Shown here one piece after another: positions 27,838 through 40,481 of a stretch of DNA of 64,000 nt (position 1 is its first letter; each line of letters begins with the position of its first letter). Under the pieces are notes generated by a model. The model had not been told where the DNA came from. It was given only the letters and a program-made list of their open reading frames with translations, and ran no database searches. The position numbers and the translations under genes are program-made. Location: assembly GCA_018819515.1 (NCBI GenBank), contig JAHJPX010000007.1, positions 1 through 64,000 of the forward strand, written 5' to 3'. This DNA is from Gammaproteobacteria bacterium (GTDB taxonomy: Bacteria > Pseudomonadota > Gammaproteobacteria > Burkholderiales > Rhodocyclaceae).

Positions 27838-28637
27838 TTCAACTCCTCCAGCCAATCGAGAATGCGTTGCGCGACTTTACGCCAGTCGCGTTCGAGCATG
27901 AGGCCGTGGCCCATGCCGGGAAATATTTCCGCCTCGACACCGTAGGCGCGCGCGGTCATTTCCGCCGTCGACGGCGGCATCAGGTGATCGCGTTCCGCGC
28001 CCAGGACCAGCATGGGCTGCTTGCCGACGCGCGAGGGATGCGGCAGGTCGAAGAGGCTCATGTCCCAGATGGCGCGGTGCGATTCGGGTTGCGAAGCGCG
28101 GTAGAAGCGCGTCAGGTCGTCGACCGAAATCGGCTGCGCGAACAGCGCTTCGCGCAGGCTGTCGAGCGCGACCTGGCCGCCGGACATCAGCGTGTTGAGG
28201 TCGCGGAACAGGCCGGGGTGGGAAAACATGACGCCGAAGGCGGCCGACATCAGGCCCTGCGGCGGCACCGAGCACATCAGCACGGCGGCCGGCGCGGCGT
28301 GCTTTTCCAGGTACTTCTGCACGACGAAACCGCCCATCGAATGGCCGATCAGCACCGGCGGCACGGGCAGCCGTTCGACGACTTCGGCAAGGTCGGCCAC
28401 GTAGTCGGCGATGGAGAGATGGTCGAGCCGTTCGCGGCCGCGGCTGCCGCCGTGGCCGGAGAGGCTCACGGCGTAACTCGCATAGCCCGCGTCGGCGAAG
28501 AAGGGCAGGAAATGTTCATCCCAGCACCAGGCGCCGGCGAAGGCGCCATGGACGAACAGCAGCGGCACGGGCTTCGACGGGCCGGAGGGCGTGCGCGCCA
28601 GCACTTCGAGATCATGGAAACGGTTCTGGGACATCAA
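27834..28637 (-). CDS. alpha/beta hydrolase
   Basis: This 267-residue protein has the full catalytic triad layout: nucleophile elbow GHSMGG, acid in GAERDHLMPP and His in GMGHGLM. The oxyanion loop is VHGAFAGAWCW. No transmembrane segment or signal peptide is visible. Start choice is between two adjacent ATGs at 28637 and 28634, overlapping the cca stop. It is coupled to DUF1840 downstream. The substrate cannot be inferred. Confidence 0.88.
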   Translation of the reverse strand: MMSQNRFHDLEVLARTPSGPSKPVPLLFVHGAFAGAWCWDEHFLPFFADAGYASYAVSLSGHGGSRGRERLDHLSIADYVADLAEVVERLPVPPVLIGHSMGGFVVQKYLEKHAAPAAVLMCSVPPQGLMSAAFGVMFSHPGLFRDLNTLMSGGQVALDSLREALFAQPISVDDLTRFYRASQPESHRAIWDMSLFDLPHPSRVGKQPMLVLGAERDHLMPPSTAEMTARAYGVEAEIFPGMGHGLMLERDWRKVAQRILDWLEELK

Positions 28638-29848
28638 TGGTTCAATACCTCGGTGACTGCGGAAACGCGCGCCTCATGGACGCGCTCGGGAATACGGACG
28701 GGATCGGCGCAGGCGCGCGCGACCGCGCCGGCATCGACCGCGCGGGCGGCGGCGGCGGCGTGCCGCCACGACTGACTTTGCGGAAACGGGCGCGACTCGA
28801 AGCCGAGCCGGCCGCGGTAATCCGCCTCGCAGGCGCCGAGCAGTTCCTCGAAGCGCTCGGGCCGGCGGAAAACGTCGCAGCGTTCGAGGATGGTCGCCAC
28901 CGTCTTCGGCCGCAACTGGTCGATCTTGTAGACGTCGCCGTGAAAGCGCGCCACCAGCAGCGCCAGGTCGCGGCAGTCGGCCGGCACGCGCAGCCGCTCG
29001 CAGAGCGGCCCGAGCAGCTTGACGCTGCGCATCTCGTGGCCGGCATGGCGCGGCAGCACGTCGGCCGGCGTCGTGCCCTTGCCGAGATCGTGGGTCAGCG
29101 CGGCGAAGCGCGCCGGCAGCGACAATCCAAGTTGCGCCGCCATGTCGACCACCATCATCACATGCACGCCGGTATCGACTTCGGGATGGTAGTCGGCGCG
29201 TTGCGCCACGCCCCAGAGGCGGTCGACTTCGGGGAGGATCTTTTTCAGCGCGCCGCAGGCGCGCAGGGTCTCGAACATGCGCGAGGGCTTCGCCTCCATC
29301 AGGCCGCGCGCCAGCTCCTGCCAGACGCGCTCGGGCACGAGGTGGTCGACTTCGCCGTTGGCCACCATCCCGGCCATCAGCGCCATCGTCTCGTCGGCGA
29401 CAGTGAAATCGGCAAAGCGGGCGGCGAAGCGCGCCACGCGCAACACGCGCACGGGGTCTTCGGCGAAGGCCGGCGAAACATGGCGCAGCACCTTCGCGGC
29501 GATGTCGTCGCGGCCGCGATGAGGATCGACGTAGCTGCCGTCCTCGGCTTTCGCAATCGCATTGATGGTGAGATCGCGCCGCGCCAGATCGTCCTCGATG
29601 CTCACCTCGGCGTCGGCGTGGAAGACGAAGCCCTTGTAGCCCGGCGCGGTCTTGCGTTCGGTGCGGGCCAGCGCGTATTCCTCGCGCGACTCGGGATGCA
29701 GAAAGACCGGGAAGTCCTTGCCGACCGGCTTGAAGCCTTGCGCCGCCATCTGCTCCGGCGTTGCGCCGACGACGACCCAGTCGCGGTCCTGCACCGGCAG
29801 GCCGAGCAGTTCGTCCCGCACGGCGCCGCCGACGGCGAAGATTTTCAC
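28634..29848 (-). CDS. cca: multifunctional CCA tRNA nucleotidyltransferase
   Basis: This 404-residue class II enzyme adds or repairs the 3' CCA of tRNAs. The nucleotidyltransferase head has GGAVRDELLG, DRDWVVVGATPE and RRDLTINAIA, and a C-terminal HD domain has the metal motif LTHDLGKGTTP. The start is a GTG overlapping the TGA of the previous gene. Near residues 357-365 (QSQSWRHAA) a hairpin element is read in frame; relatives have ordinary helix sequence there of the same length, so it looks like a substitution. Confidence 0.93.
   Translation of the reverse strand: MKIFAVGGAVRDELLGLPVQDRDWVVVGATPEQMAAQGFKPVGKDFPVFLHPESREEYALARTERKTAPGYKGFVFHADAEVSIEDDLARRDLTINAIAKAEDGSYVDPHRGRDDIAAKVLRHVSPAFAEDPVRVLRVARFAARFADFTVADETMALMAGMVANGEVDHLVPERVWQELARGLMEAKPSRMFETLRACGALKKILPEVDRLWGVAQRADYHPEVDTGVHVMMVVDMAAQLGLSLPARFAALTHDLGKGTTPADVLPRHAGHEMRSVKLLGPLCERLRVPADCRDLALLVARFHGDVYKIDQLRPKTVATILERCDVFRRPERFEELLGACEADYRGRLGFESRPFPQSQSWRHAAAAARAVDAGAVARACADPVRIPERVHEARVSAVTEVLNH
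28755..28780 (+). repeat. hairpin element inside cca
   Basis: Stem GCGGCG / CGCCAC, loop TGC, tail GACTGACTTTG. It lies antisense to cca and is translated in frame. Confidence 0.7.
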
Positions 29849-30324
29849 TTGCGCTCCGGATCGCGGCCGATGAAGGAGATCGGGAACACGGCCTCGGGAC
29901 CGGCGCCGACGGTCGGCGCGCTGGCGTAGTCGGGCATTTCGGGCGGCAGGTCGCCGTTGGCCTGCATCAGCTTCTGGATCAGCAACTGCACCTGGCCGTC
30001 GAGCCAATCCTCGTCGAAGCGCGACGGCAGGAAGCGCAATTCCCTGACGCGGTCGGGCACCTCCGCCGGCGCCATGATTTCGTTGGCGCCGTAGACGTTG
30101 GAGAAGAAGGGCCCGGCGACGAAGCGCACGCGCCAGCTACCGGCGCCGTCGGCCTCGACGATGAAGACGCGGGCGCCTTCGGCGTGCTGCTGCTCGTCGT
30201 CGGTGCGTTCGCCGAACACCGGCGCGGCGGCGAAAGCGGCACGGTCCGGTTGCTGCTGCACGTAATGCACGGCCTCGTCGAAGCTCATGCGGCCATCGCT
30301 TGCGTTGTCTGTGGTTTCACTCAT
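29845..30324 (-). CDS. hypothetical protein between metH and cca
   Basis: This 159-residue soluble protein is unrecognised. It begins MSETTDNASDGRMSFDEAVH and contains a compact domain with WRVRFVAGPFFSNVYGANEI and a C-terminal segment FPISFIGRDP. The ATG at 30324 has GGAG upstream; a longer start overlaps metH. It lies 14 bp after metH and overlaps cca by 4 bp, so it belongs to the operon. Confidence 0.72.
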   Translation of the reverse strand: MSETTDNASDGRMSFDEAVHYVQQQPDRAAFAAAPVFGERTDDEQQHAEGARVFIVEADGAGSWRVRFVAGPFFSNVYGANEIMAPAEVPDRVRELRFLPSRFDEDWLDGQVQLLIQKLMQANGDLPPEMPDYASAPTVGAGPEAVFPISFIGRDPERK

Positions 30325-30338
30325 GTCGGTCTCCGGGG

Positions 30339-34019
<3,681 letters not shown>

Positions 34020-34047
34020 GGTCGGAAAGTGGCCGGAAAGTGTTGAA

Positions 34048-34077
34048 TTGCCTTCGATTTTAGCATGTGGCTATAAT
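34048..34077 (+). promoter_or_regulatory. promoter of the rhodanese gene
   Basis: TTGCCT (34048-34053) and a consensus TATAAT (34072-34077) are 18 bp apart, about 40 bp before the rhodanese ATG. Confidence 0.6.
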
Positions 34078-34116
34078 TGACTTGCCCACTCAACAACTAG
34101 AATCGGGAGTGACCTC

Positions 34117-34509
34117 ATGGAACACCTGACCCCGAAAGAAACCGCCCAGTTTCTCGACGACAATCCCAAGGCGCTGTTCATCGACTGCCGCAGCGAAATG
34201 GAATTCCTCTTCGTCGGCCACCCGGCCGGCTGCCTGCATGTCTCGTGGAACGACGGCCCCGACTGGGACGTGAATCCGCATTTCGTCGGCGAAGTGAGGA
34301 AGCTCGCCGGCCACGTGCACGACCGCCCGGTAGTGCTGATCTGCCGTTCCGGCAACCGCTCGGTCGACGCCGGCAACGCGCTCGAAGCCGCCGGCTTCAC
34401 CCGCGTCTACAACGTGCTGCACGGCTTCGAGGGCGAACTCGACGACACCCACCATCGCGGCAGCAGCAACGGCTGGCGCTTCGAAGGGTTGCCCTGGGAG
34501 CAGTGCTGA
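34117..34509 (+). CDS. rhodanese-like sulfurtransferase
   Basis: This 130-residue single-domain rhodanese has the active-site loop LICRSGNRSV with the catalytic cysteine, and the substrate-side motif DCRSEMEFLFVGH. GGGAGTG precedes the ATG. It is transcribed divergently from metH from its own promoter. The sulfur acceptor is unknown. Confidence 0.92.
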   Translation: MEHLTPKETAQFLDDNPKALFIDCRSEMEFLFVGHPAGCLHVSWNDGPDWDVNPHFVGEVRKLAGHVHDRPVVLICRSGNRSVDAGNALEAAGFTRVYNVLHGFEGELDDTHHRGSSNGWRFEGLPWEQC

Positions 34510-34521
34510 CCCGTACGGCCG

Positions 34522-35406
34522 TCAGGCGGACGCGACCAATCGACCTTCGCGGTAATCGGCGAGCGCCTGGTTGATCTCCTCCTGCGTGTTCATGACGAAC
34601 GGACCGTACTGCGCGATCGGCTCCTCCAGCGGTTTGCCGGCGATCAGCAGCAGCCGCGTTTCGCCGTCCGCTGCAGCCGATACCACCACGCCATCGGCAC
34701 CATCGTTCGACAGGATGGCCAGGCGCTGCGCCGGCACCCCGGTTTCGCCGATCGTCGCGCGGCCCTGATAGACATAGACGAAAGCGTTGCGGTCGGCCGG
34801 CAGAGGTTGCGCGAAGCGCGTGCCCGCCGGCAGATGCAGGTCGAGATACAGTGGCGACGTCGCTTCGCGCGTCACCGCGCCGGTTACGCCGTGGCTCTCG
34901 CCAGCGATCAACGTCGCCGTCACACCGGCCTCGGTGATGAAGCGCGGCAGTTCGGCGGCGGCAAAATCGCGATACCAGGGCGTGCACAATTTGTCGCGCG
35001 CGGGGAGATTCAGCCAGAGCTGGAAGCCGGCCATCAAGCCCTCATGCTGCTGCGGAATTTCGGAGTGGATGACCCCGGCGCCGGCAGTCATCCATTGCAT
35101 GCCGCCGCTTTCCAGCAGGCCTTCGTGACCCGCGCTGTCGCGGTGGCGCATGCGCCCGGCCATCATGTAGGTGATGGTCTCGAAGCCGCGATGCGGATGA
35201 TCGGGAAACCCGGCGATGTAATCGTCGGGGTCGTCGCTGCCGAAGGCGTCGAGCATCAGGAACGGGTCCAGCCGCCGCTGCAGGTCGTGGGTCAGCACCC
35301 GCGTCAAACGCACCCCCGCACCATCGGATGTCTCCTTGCCGATCACCAGCCGCTCCACGTCGCGCGGGCGATTGACCACTTCGTCGGGTCTTGTTTTGGT
35401 ATCCAT
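34522..35406 (-). CDS. pirin family protein
   Basis: This 294-residue double-cupin protein carries the pirin metal-binding pattern HPHRGFETITYM (two His), with GGMQWMTAGAGVIHSE supplying the further His and Glu. Pirins of this type can act as quercetin-degrading dioxygenases or as redox-sensing regulators. I use the ATG at 35406 (MDTKTRPDE), which has GGAG upstream, rather than the 158-codon extension. Confidence 0.92.
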   Translation of the reverse strand: MDTKTRPDEVVNRPRDVERLVIGKETSDGAGVRLTRVLTHDLQRRLDPFLMLDAFGSDDPDDYIAGFPDHPHRGFETITYMMAGRMRHRDSAGHEGLLESGGMQWMTAGAGVIHSEIPQQHEGLMAGFQLWLNLPARDKLCTPWYRDFAAAELPRFITEAGVTATLIAGESHGVTGAVTREATSPLYLDLHLPAGTRFAQPLPADRNAFVYVYQGRATIGETGVPAQRLAILSNDGADGVVVSAAADGETRLLLIAGKPLEEPIAQYGPFVMNTQEEINQALADYREGRLVASA

Positions 35407-35492
35407 GTCGCTCTCCATCCTGTCGGGTCTATCTATTGACCCACTTTCTCCCGAAAAAGTCCATCGGACGGCTCGCGTCGCCAGCCGGCGCA

Positions 35493-35518
35493 AAAAGTCA
35501 GCCGTGGCGACACGCCGC
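35493..35518 (-). repeat. hairpin element between pirin and TlpA-like genes
   Basis: Stem GCGGCG / CGCCAC, loop TGT, full tail, on the minus strand. It lies between divergent start regions, an exception to the usual place after a stop codon. Confidence 0.82.
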
Positions 35519-35538
35519 GTTCGGCTAACATTCGCTGG

Positions 35539-36066
35539 ATGTCCTTGTCCCGATTCCTTGCCGCAATTCGCGACCCTGTCCGCTGGAGACGCTGGATGCT
35601 CGAAGCCCTGCTGATCATCGGCATCGTCGTCGTCGTCCAACTCTGGCAGACGCGCGGGCTGCCCGCCGGGCCGGCACCGGCGCTGGCGGGTACGGCGATC
35701 GACGGCAGGCCCGTCTCGCTGGACGAGACGGTGCGCGCCGCGAACGGCAAGCCGGTGCTGGTGGTCTTCTGGGGAACCTGGTGCCCGGTGTGCAAGGCCG
35801 AGGACGGCAACATCCAGTCGATTTCCGCCGACCATCCCGTGCTCTCGGTCGCCATGCGCTCGGAAAACGTGGCCAGGCACATGCAGGAGCGCGGATTGAC
35901 CTTCCCGGCCATCGACGATCCCGACGGCGCACTAGCGAAGACGTGGAACGTAAGTGGCGTGCCCAGCCATTTCATCGTGGATGGCACCGGCAATGTGCGC
36001 TTCCGCGTCGTCGGCTACGCGACGACCTGGGGATTGCGCATCCGTTTATGGTTTGCTGGGTTATGA
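35539..36066 (+). CDS. membrane-anchored TlpA/ScsD-like thioredoxin
   Basis: This 175-residue protein has an N-terminal transmembrane anchor (LEALLIIGIVVVVQLW) and a periplasmic thioredoxin fold with the active site WCPVC and cis-proline loop VSGVPSHFIVD. It is predicted to be a periplasmic disulfide reductase similar to ScsD. It runs into a tandem repeat just after its stop. Confidence 0.88.
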   Translation: MSLSRFLAAIRDPVRWRRWMLEALLIIGIVVVVQLWQTRGLPAGPAPALAGTAIDGRPVSLDETVRAANGKPVLVVFWGTWCPVCKAEDGNIQSISADHPVLSVAMRSENVARHMQERGLTFPAIDDPDGALAKTWNVSGVPSHFIVDGTGNVRFRVVGYATTWGLRIRLWFAGL

Positions 36067-36373
36067 CCCCCCACCCCCCGACCCCCGCCCCGGGGCGGTG
36101 GCGCCCGCTTCCTCGCTGCGCTCGCCAATTTCGGGATGCGTCATGCGAAGGTCGCTGCGGGTGTTCGCTCCGCGAACGCGCCGTCCCGCCTTGGAACGGT
36201 CCGGCGGCGGGACTGCCTTTGCCTTCCGACCCCCCGACCCCCGCCCCGGGGCGGGGGCGCCCGCTTCCTCGCTGCGCTCGCCAATTTTGGGGTGCATCGC
36301 GCCGAGGGCATGGCGGATGTTCGCTCCGCGAACGCGCCATCTCGCCTTGGAACGGTCCGGCGGCGAGACTGCC
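36062..36373 (+). repeat. 156-bp tandem duplication before an MFS gene
   Basis: Two diverged copies with a 156-bp period (about 36062-36217 and 36218-36373) lie between the TlpA-like gene and the MFS gene; the second ends at the base before the ATG. Each contains the GC palindrome CCGCCCCGGGGCGG and TTCGCTCCGCGAACGCGCC, so strong hairpins form. No gene is present; the in-frame extension upstream of the MFS gene is an artefact of this repeat. Confidence 0.88.
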
Positions 36374-37651
36374 ATGACATATCCTCCGGCACGACTGGCG
36401 TGGGCGATCTGGGGTCTCGGCTCGCTGGTCTATCTCGCCGCCTTTTTCCAGCGTGTCGCGCCGGCGGTGATGACCGAGCAGTTGATGGCCGACTTCGCGC
36501 TCGGCGGCGCCGCGCTCGGCAACCTTTCCGCGTTCTACTTCTACGCCTACGTGGCGATGCAGATCCCGACGGGATTGCTCGCCGACCGCTGGGGGCCGCG
36601 CAGGCTGCTGACCGCCGGCATCGCGGTGGCGTCACTGGGCGGCGCGCTGTTCGCACTGGCGCCGACCTTCGCGCTGGCGGCGACGGGCCGGCTGCTGATC
36701 GGCGCTTCGGTCGGCGTCGGCTTCGTCTCCATGCTCAAGCTCTCGTCGCACTGGATCGAGCCGCGGCGCTTCGCGCTGGTTTCGGGGCTGCTGCTGATGA
36801 TGGGCCTGATCGGCGCGGTGTTCGCCGGCGTGCCGCTGCGCATCGCGGTCGACGGGTTCGGCTGGCGCGGCGTAATGCTGGCCTTCGCCGGACTGACCGC
36901 GCTGCTCGCCGTCGCCATCTGGCTGTTCGTCCGCGACGATCCCGCGGAGCGCGGCTACGAGAGTCATTTTCACGGGGCCGATTCAAAAGTTGGCCATGGC
37001 CATACGCCGATACTCGCCAGCCTCGCCGAGGTCCTTGCCTACCGGAACATCTGGTTGATGATGCTGGTGCCGATCGGCTTCTCCGGCGCGGTGCTGGCCT
37101 TCGCCGGTTTATGGGGCGTGCCCTGGCTGCGCCAGGTGCACGGCGTCGATGCCAGGACGGCCGCCGCGATCACCTCGGCGATGCTGGTCGCCTGGGGCGT
37201 CGGCGGTCCGCTGCTGGGCAACTGGAGCACGCGCCTCGGCAAGCGCAAGCCGCTCTACCTCGCCACCGGCGGCGTCGCGCTGCTCGGCTGGATCGCGGTG
37301 GTCTGGCTGCCCTTGCCATTGCCGCTGCTGGTCGTCGTGCTGGCGGTCACCGGCTTCGTCTCCGGCAACATCATCATCGGCTTCGCCTGGACGAAGGAAT
37401 CGGTGCCGCTGCGCCTGATGGGCACCGCCACCGGTGTCGCCAACATGGGGCCGCTGATGGGCGGCATGATCCTGCAGCCGGCGATCGGCTTGATGCTCGA
37501 CCGCCGCTGGGCCGGCGCCATGAGCGGCGGCGCGCGAATCTACGACGAGGCCGCCTGGACGGGCGGGTTCACGCTGCTGGCCGTAGCCGTGGCCATCAGC
37601 CTGATCCTGCTTGCCTTCGCCCGCGAGAGCCATTGCCGCCAAACCGCCTGA
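36374..37651 (+). CDS. major facilitator superfamily transporter
   Basis: This 425-residue protein has 12 predicted transmembrane helices, with the MFS loop motif LADRWGPRRLL between helices 2 and 3. The substrate is unknown. The start ATG follows directly after the tandem repeat. A decayed hairpin element (36985-37010, SKVGHGHTP) lies in the central cytoplasmic loop. The last 56 bp overlap the opposite-strand Bcr/CflA gene. Confidence 0.9.
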   Translation: MTYPPARLAWAIWGLGSLVYLAAFFQRVAPAVMTEQLMADFALGGAALGNLSAFYFYAYVAMQIPTGLLADRWGPRRLLTAGIAVASLGGALFALAPTFALAATGRLLIGASVGVGFVSMLKLSSHWIEPRRFALVSGLLLMMGLIGAVFAGVPLRIAVDGFGWRGVMLAFAGLTALLAVAIWLFVRDDPAERGYESHFHGADSKVGHGHTPILASLAEVLAYRNIWLMMLVPIGFSGAVLAFAGLWGVPWLRQVHGVDARTAAAITSAMLVAWGVGGPLLGNWSTRLGKRKPLYLATGGVALLGWIAVVWLPLPLPLLVVVLAVTGFVSGNIIIGFAWTKESVPLRLMGTATGVANMGPLMGGMILQPAIGLMLDRRWAGAMSGGARIYDEAAWTGGFTLLAVAVAISLILLAFARESHCRQTA

Positions 37652-38813
37652 ACGAGAACGCCGCCAGCCCGACCGCCAGGAACAGCACCATCGACGTCGC
37701 CAGCGAAAGCGTGGTGTCCCAGAACATCGGCGCCAGCACCGCGGCGGTGATGGCGTTCATGCCGGTTTGCGTCGCGCCCTGGCAACTGGAGATGAGACCG
37801 CGCCGATCGGGAAAGAGATCGAGAATCCGTAACGTGAGCACCGGCATCGCCACGGCGACACCGAACAGGTAGACGGCCTGTGGCAGCACGGCCCAGGGCA
37901 GCGTCGGTGGCAGCCAGAGGTTGAGCGCCAGGTTGACGATGGCGGCGGCGATCATGATCGCGAAGCCGAGGCCGATGGTCCGCCGCGAACTGACCTGCCC
38001 CGCCAGGTGCGCCGAGAGCCAGTTGCCGCCCATCAGGCCGAGCATCGCCGGCCCGAACAGCCACAGGAAACCGCGCTCCGACACGCCCACATGTTCAAGC
38101 AGGAACTTGGGTGCCGAGACGACGTAAATGAAGAAACCGTTGAAGGATAGCGCCACCGTCAAGGCAAGGGCGAGAAAAGGCGGATGCGTGAAGACTTCGA
38201 AATAGGCGCGCGCCAGCGGCCCGGGATGCAGACTCTGCCTTCGTTCCGGCGGCAGCGTCTCGGGCAGCAGGAAGTGCACCGCGGCGAACAGCGCGACGCC
38301 GTAGCAGGCGAGAAAGATGAAGATCGCGTGCCAGCCGAAGAACGCGTGAATCCAGCCGCCGATCACCGGCGCGATGGCCGGGGCGATGGCGAAGATCATT
38401 CCGGTGTGGGCGATCATGCGCTGCGCCGCCGGGCCTTCGAGCAGATCGCGGATGATGGCGCGCGACAGCACCATGCCGGCGCCGGCCGACATGCCCTGCA
38501 ACATGCGCCCGAACCAGAGCACTTCGATGCTGGCGGCGAAAACGCAGACCAGCGAGGCGGCGACGTAGATCGCGAAGGCGACCAGCAGCACGCGCTTGCG
38601 GCCAAGCGCGTCGGCCAGCGCGCCGTGCCAGAGCATCATGAAGGCGAACGCCGCCATGTAGATGGCGAGCGTCTGCTGGACTTCGATCGGCGTCGCCCCG
38701 AGGCTGGTTCCCATTTCGGGGAACGCCGGCAGGTAGGTGTCGATCGAGAACGGCGCGATCGCCGTCATGGCGGCCAGCAGGAACGCCAGGCCGCGGGGAG
38801 CCTTGTCCGTCAT
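37596..38813 (-). CDS. Bcr/CflA-type multidrug efflux transporter
   Basis: This 405-residue 12-helix MFS protein shows the Bcr/CflA pattern: start region AAMTAIAPFSIDTYLPAFPE, loop ALADALGRKRVLL, and MSAGAGMVLSRAIIRDL. It is predicted to export drugs or metabolites using the proton gradient. I favour the ATG at 38813 (MTDKAPRG); an earlier ATG adds 18 residues. Its 3' end overlaps the convergent MFS gene by 56 bp. Confidence 0.9.
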   Translation of the reverse strand: MTDKAPRGLAFLLAAMTAIAPFSIDTYLPAFPEMGTSLGATPIEVQQTLAIYMAAFAFMMLWHGALADALGRKRVLLVAFAIYVAASLVCVFAASIEVLWFGRMLQGMSAGAGMVLSRAIIRDLLEGPAAQRMIAHTGMIFAIAPAIAPVIGGWIHAFFGWHAIFIFLACYGVALFAAVHFLLPETLPPERRQSLHPGPLARAYFEVFTHPPFLALALTVALSFNGFFIYVVSAPKFLLEHVGVSERGFLWLFGPAMLGLMGGNWLSAHLAGQVSSRRTIGLGFAIMIAAAIVNLALNLWLPPTLPWAVLPQAVYLFGVAVAMPVLTLRILDLFPDRRGLISSCQGATQTGMNAITAAVLAPMFWDTTLSLATSMVLFLAVGLAAFSFRRFGGNGSRGRRQAGSG

Positions 38814-38932
38814 CGGCCGCGGCGCGCGGCCGGGAAGGCAAACATTCGTGGAATCATTCGCAGCCATTCTACTGGGCGGGTGCCCGGTAGTATGCTGTTG
38901 TAAACCGCTCGACCGATTCCCGGAGACTCGAT

Positions 38933-40432
38933 ATGGATATTCGACCTCGCGCCCTTGTGCTGTCTTTGTCCGCCGCCGCCCTGCTCGCGGGCTGCGGCAC
39001 CGCCGTCGTCAACCCCGTCACCGGCCAGACCGAACGCACGGTGATGAGCGAGCAGGACGAGATCGAGGAAGGCCGCGAGGCGCACGCGGAAATCGTCAAG
39101 GAATTCGGCGTGGTCGAGAACCCGCGCCTGCAGGCATATGTGGATGGTGTGGGCCAGAAGCTGGCGAAGCAGTCGCACCGCGCCAACCTCAAATGGACCT
39201 TCACCGTGCTCGACACCCCCGACGTCAACGCCTTCGCGCTTCCGGGCGGCTACGTCTATGTCACGCGCGGCATCATGGCCTACCTCGACAGCGAGGCCGA
39301 GCTCGCCGGCGTCGTCGGCCACGAGATCGGCCACGTCACCGCCCGCCACGGCGCGCAACGCGCGACGCGCCAGCAGCGGGCGGGGATAGGCGTGCTGGCC
39401 GCGACCGTGCTCGGCGCGGTGCTCGAATCGCAGGGCTACTCGGGCGCCGGCCGCTTCGCCAGCGATGTCTCGCAGAGCGTCGCCGCCGGTTACATCGCCT
39501 CCTACAGCCGCGAACAGGAACTGCAGGCCGACGAACTCGGCGCCGAATACCTGGCGCGCAACCAGTACAACCCGCAGAACATGGTCGACGTCATCGGCGC
39601 GCTCAAGGCGCAGGAGCGCTACGCCGCCGACGCCGCCAAGGCCGAAGGCAAGGAGGCGCCGAGCGGCGCCAACTGGCTCTCCTCGCACCCGAGCAACGAC
39701 CAGCGGCTGGCCGAGATCAGGCAGATCGCGGCCAAGTACAAGGGCGACTACAGCGAGGATGGCCGCAAACGCTACCAGCAGGCCATCGATGGCATGGCCT
39801 TCGGCGAGAGCGCCGAGCAGGGACTGACGCGCGGCCGCAATTTCTACCACGAGGGCCTTGGCATCGCGCTCACGGCCCCGCAAGGCTGGAAGATCGACAA
39901 TTCGCCCAGCGCGATCCTGCTGGTCAACGGCGCGGGCGACGCCGGCCTGGTCGTCAAGCTGTTGTCGCCGCAAGCCGGCAAGACGCACGAGGAGATCATC
40001 AGGAACGCGGTGAAGCCAACCGGCGGCCAGACGCAGCAACGCAATCTCAACGGACTCGCCGCCACGCACTTCACCGGCGTAGTGCGCAATTCGCAGGGCC
40101 AGCAGAGCAATGCCCGCCTCACGCTGGTCACCGGACCGGGCAACCGCAACTATGTGCTCCAGTACGCGGCGCGCGACGCCGCCACCCTGCAACGCAACCT
40201 CGCCGGGATCGTCGAGGCCGAAAATTCCTTCCGCGCGCTCGGCGCCGCCGAGCGCAAGGCCGCGCAGCCGTGGAAGATCGACATCGTGCCCCTCCCGGCC
40301 GGCGGCTTTGCCGAACTGGCAAAACGGTCGCCGCTGACGACGATGGCCGAACAGCAGTTGCGCCTGATCAATGGTGTCTACAACGGCGGCACCGAGCCGA
40401 AGGTCGGGCAGCCGGTGAAGGTGGTGCGTTAG
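38933..40432 (+). CDS. M48-family metalloprotease lipoprotein
   Basis: This 499-residue protein starts with a lipoprotein signal ending in LLAGCG. The M48 domain has the zinc motif HEIGHVTARH and the third ligand in EQELQADELG, as in BepA/LoiP-type periplasmic proteases that survey outer-membrane assembly. The C-terminal half (about 300-499) is an accessory domain without a clear motif. A hairpin element in the orientation of comM follows 9 bp after its stop. Confidence 0.93.
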   Translation: MDIRPRALVLSLSAAALLAGCGTAVVNPVTGQTERTVMSEQDEIEEGREAHAEIVKEFGVVENPRLQAYVDGVGQKLAKQSHRANLKWTFTVLDTPDVNAFALPGGYVYVTRGIMAYLDSEAELAGVVGHEIGHVTARHGAQRATRQQRAGIGVLAATVLGAVLESQGYSGAGRFASDVSQSVAAGYIASYSREQELQADELGAEYLARNQYNPQNMVDVIGALKAQERYAADAAKAEGKEAPSGANWLSSHPSNDQRLAEIRQIAAKYKGDYSEDGRKRYQQAIDGMAFGESAEQGLTRGRNFYHEGLGIALTAPQGWKIDNSPSAILLVNGAGDAGLVVKLLSPQAGKTHEEIIRNAVKPTGGQTQQRNLNGLAATHFTGVVRNSQGQQSNARLTLVTGPGNRNYVLQYAARDAATLQRNLAGIVEAENSFRALGAAERKAAQPWKIDIVPLPAGGFAELAKRSPLTTMAEQQLRLINGVYNGGTEPKVGQPVKVVR

Positions 40433-40441
40433 GCGCCCGGC

Positions 40442-40467
40442 AAAAGTCAGCCGTGGCGGGACGCCAC
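40442..40467 (-). repeat. hairpin element after comM
   Basis: Stem GTGGCG / CGCCAC, loop TCC, full tail, 14 bp beyond the comM stop codon on the same strand. Confidence 0.88.
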
Positions 40468-40481
40468 CGCGCCGCAGCTTT

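Noticed and set aside
34020..34116. Cobalamin riboswitch before metH
   Set aside because: The 97-bp gap shared with a divergent promoter is too short and lacks the B12-box.
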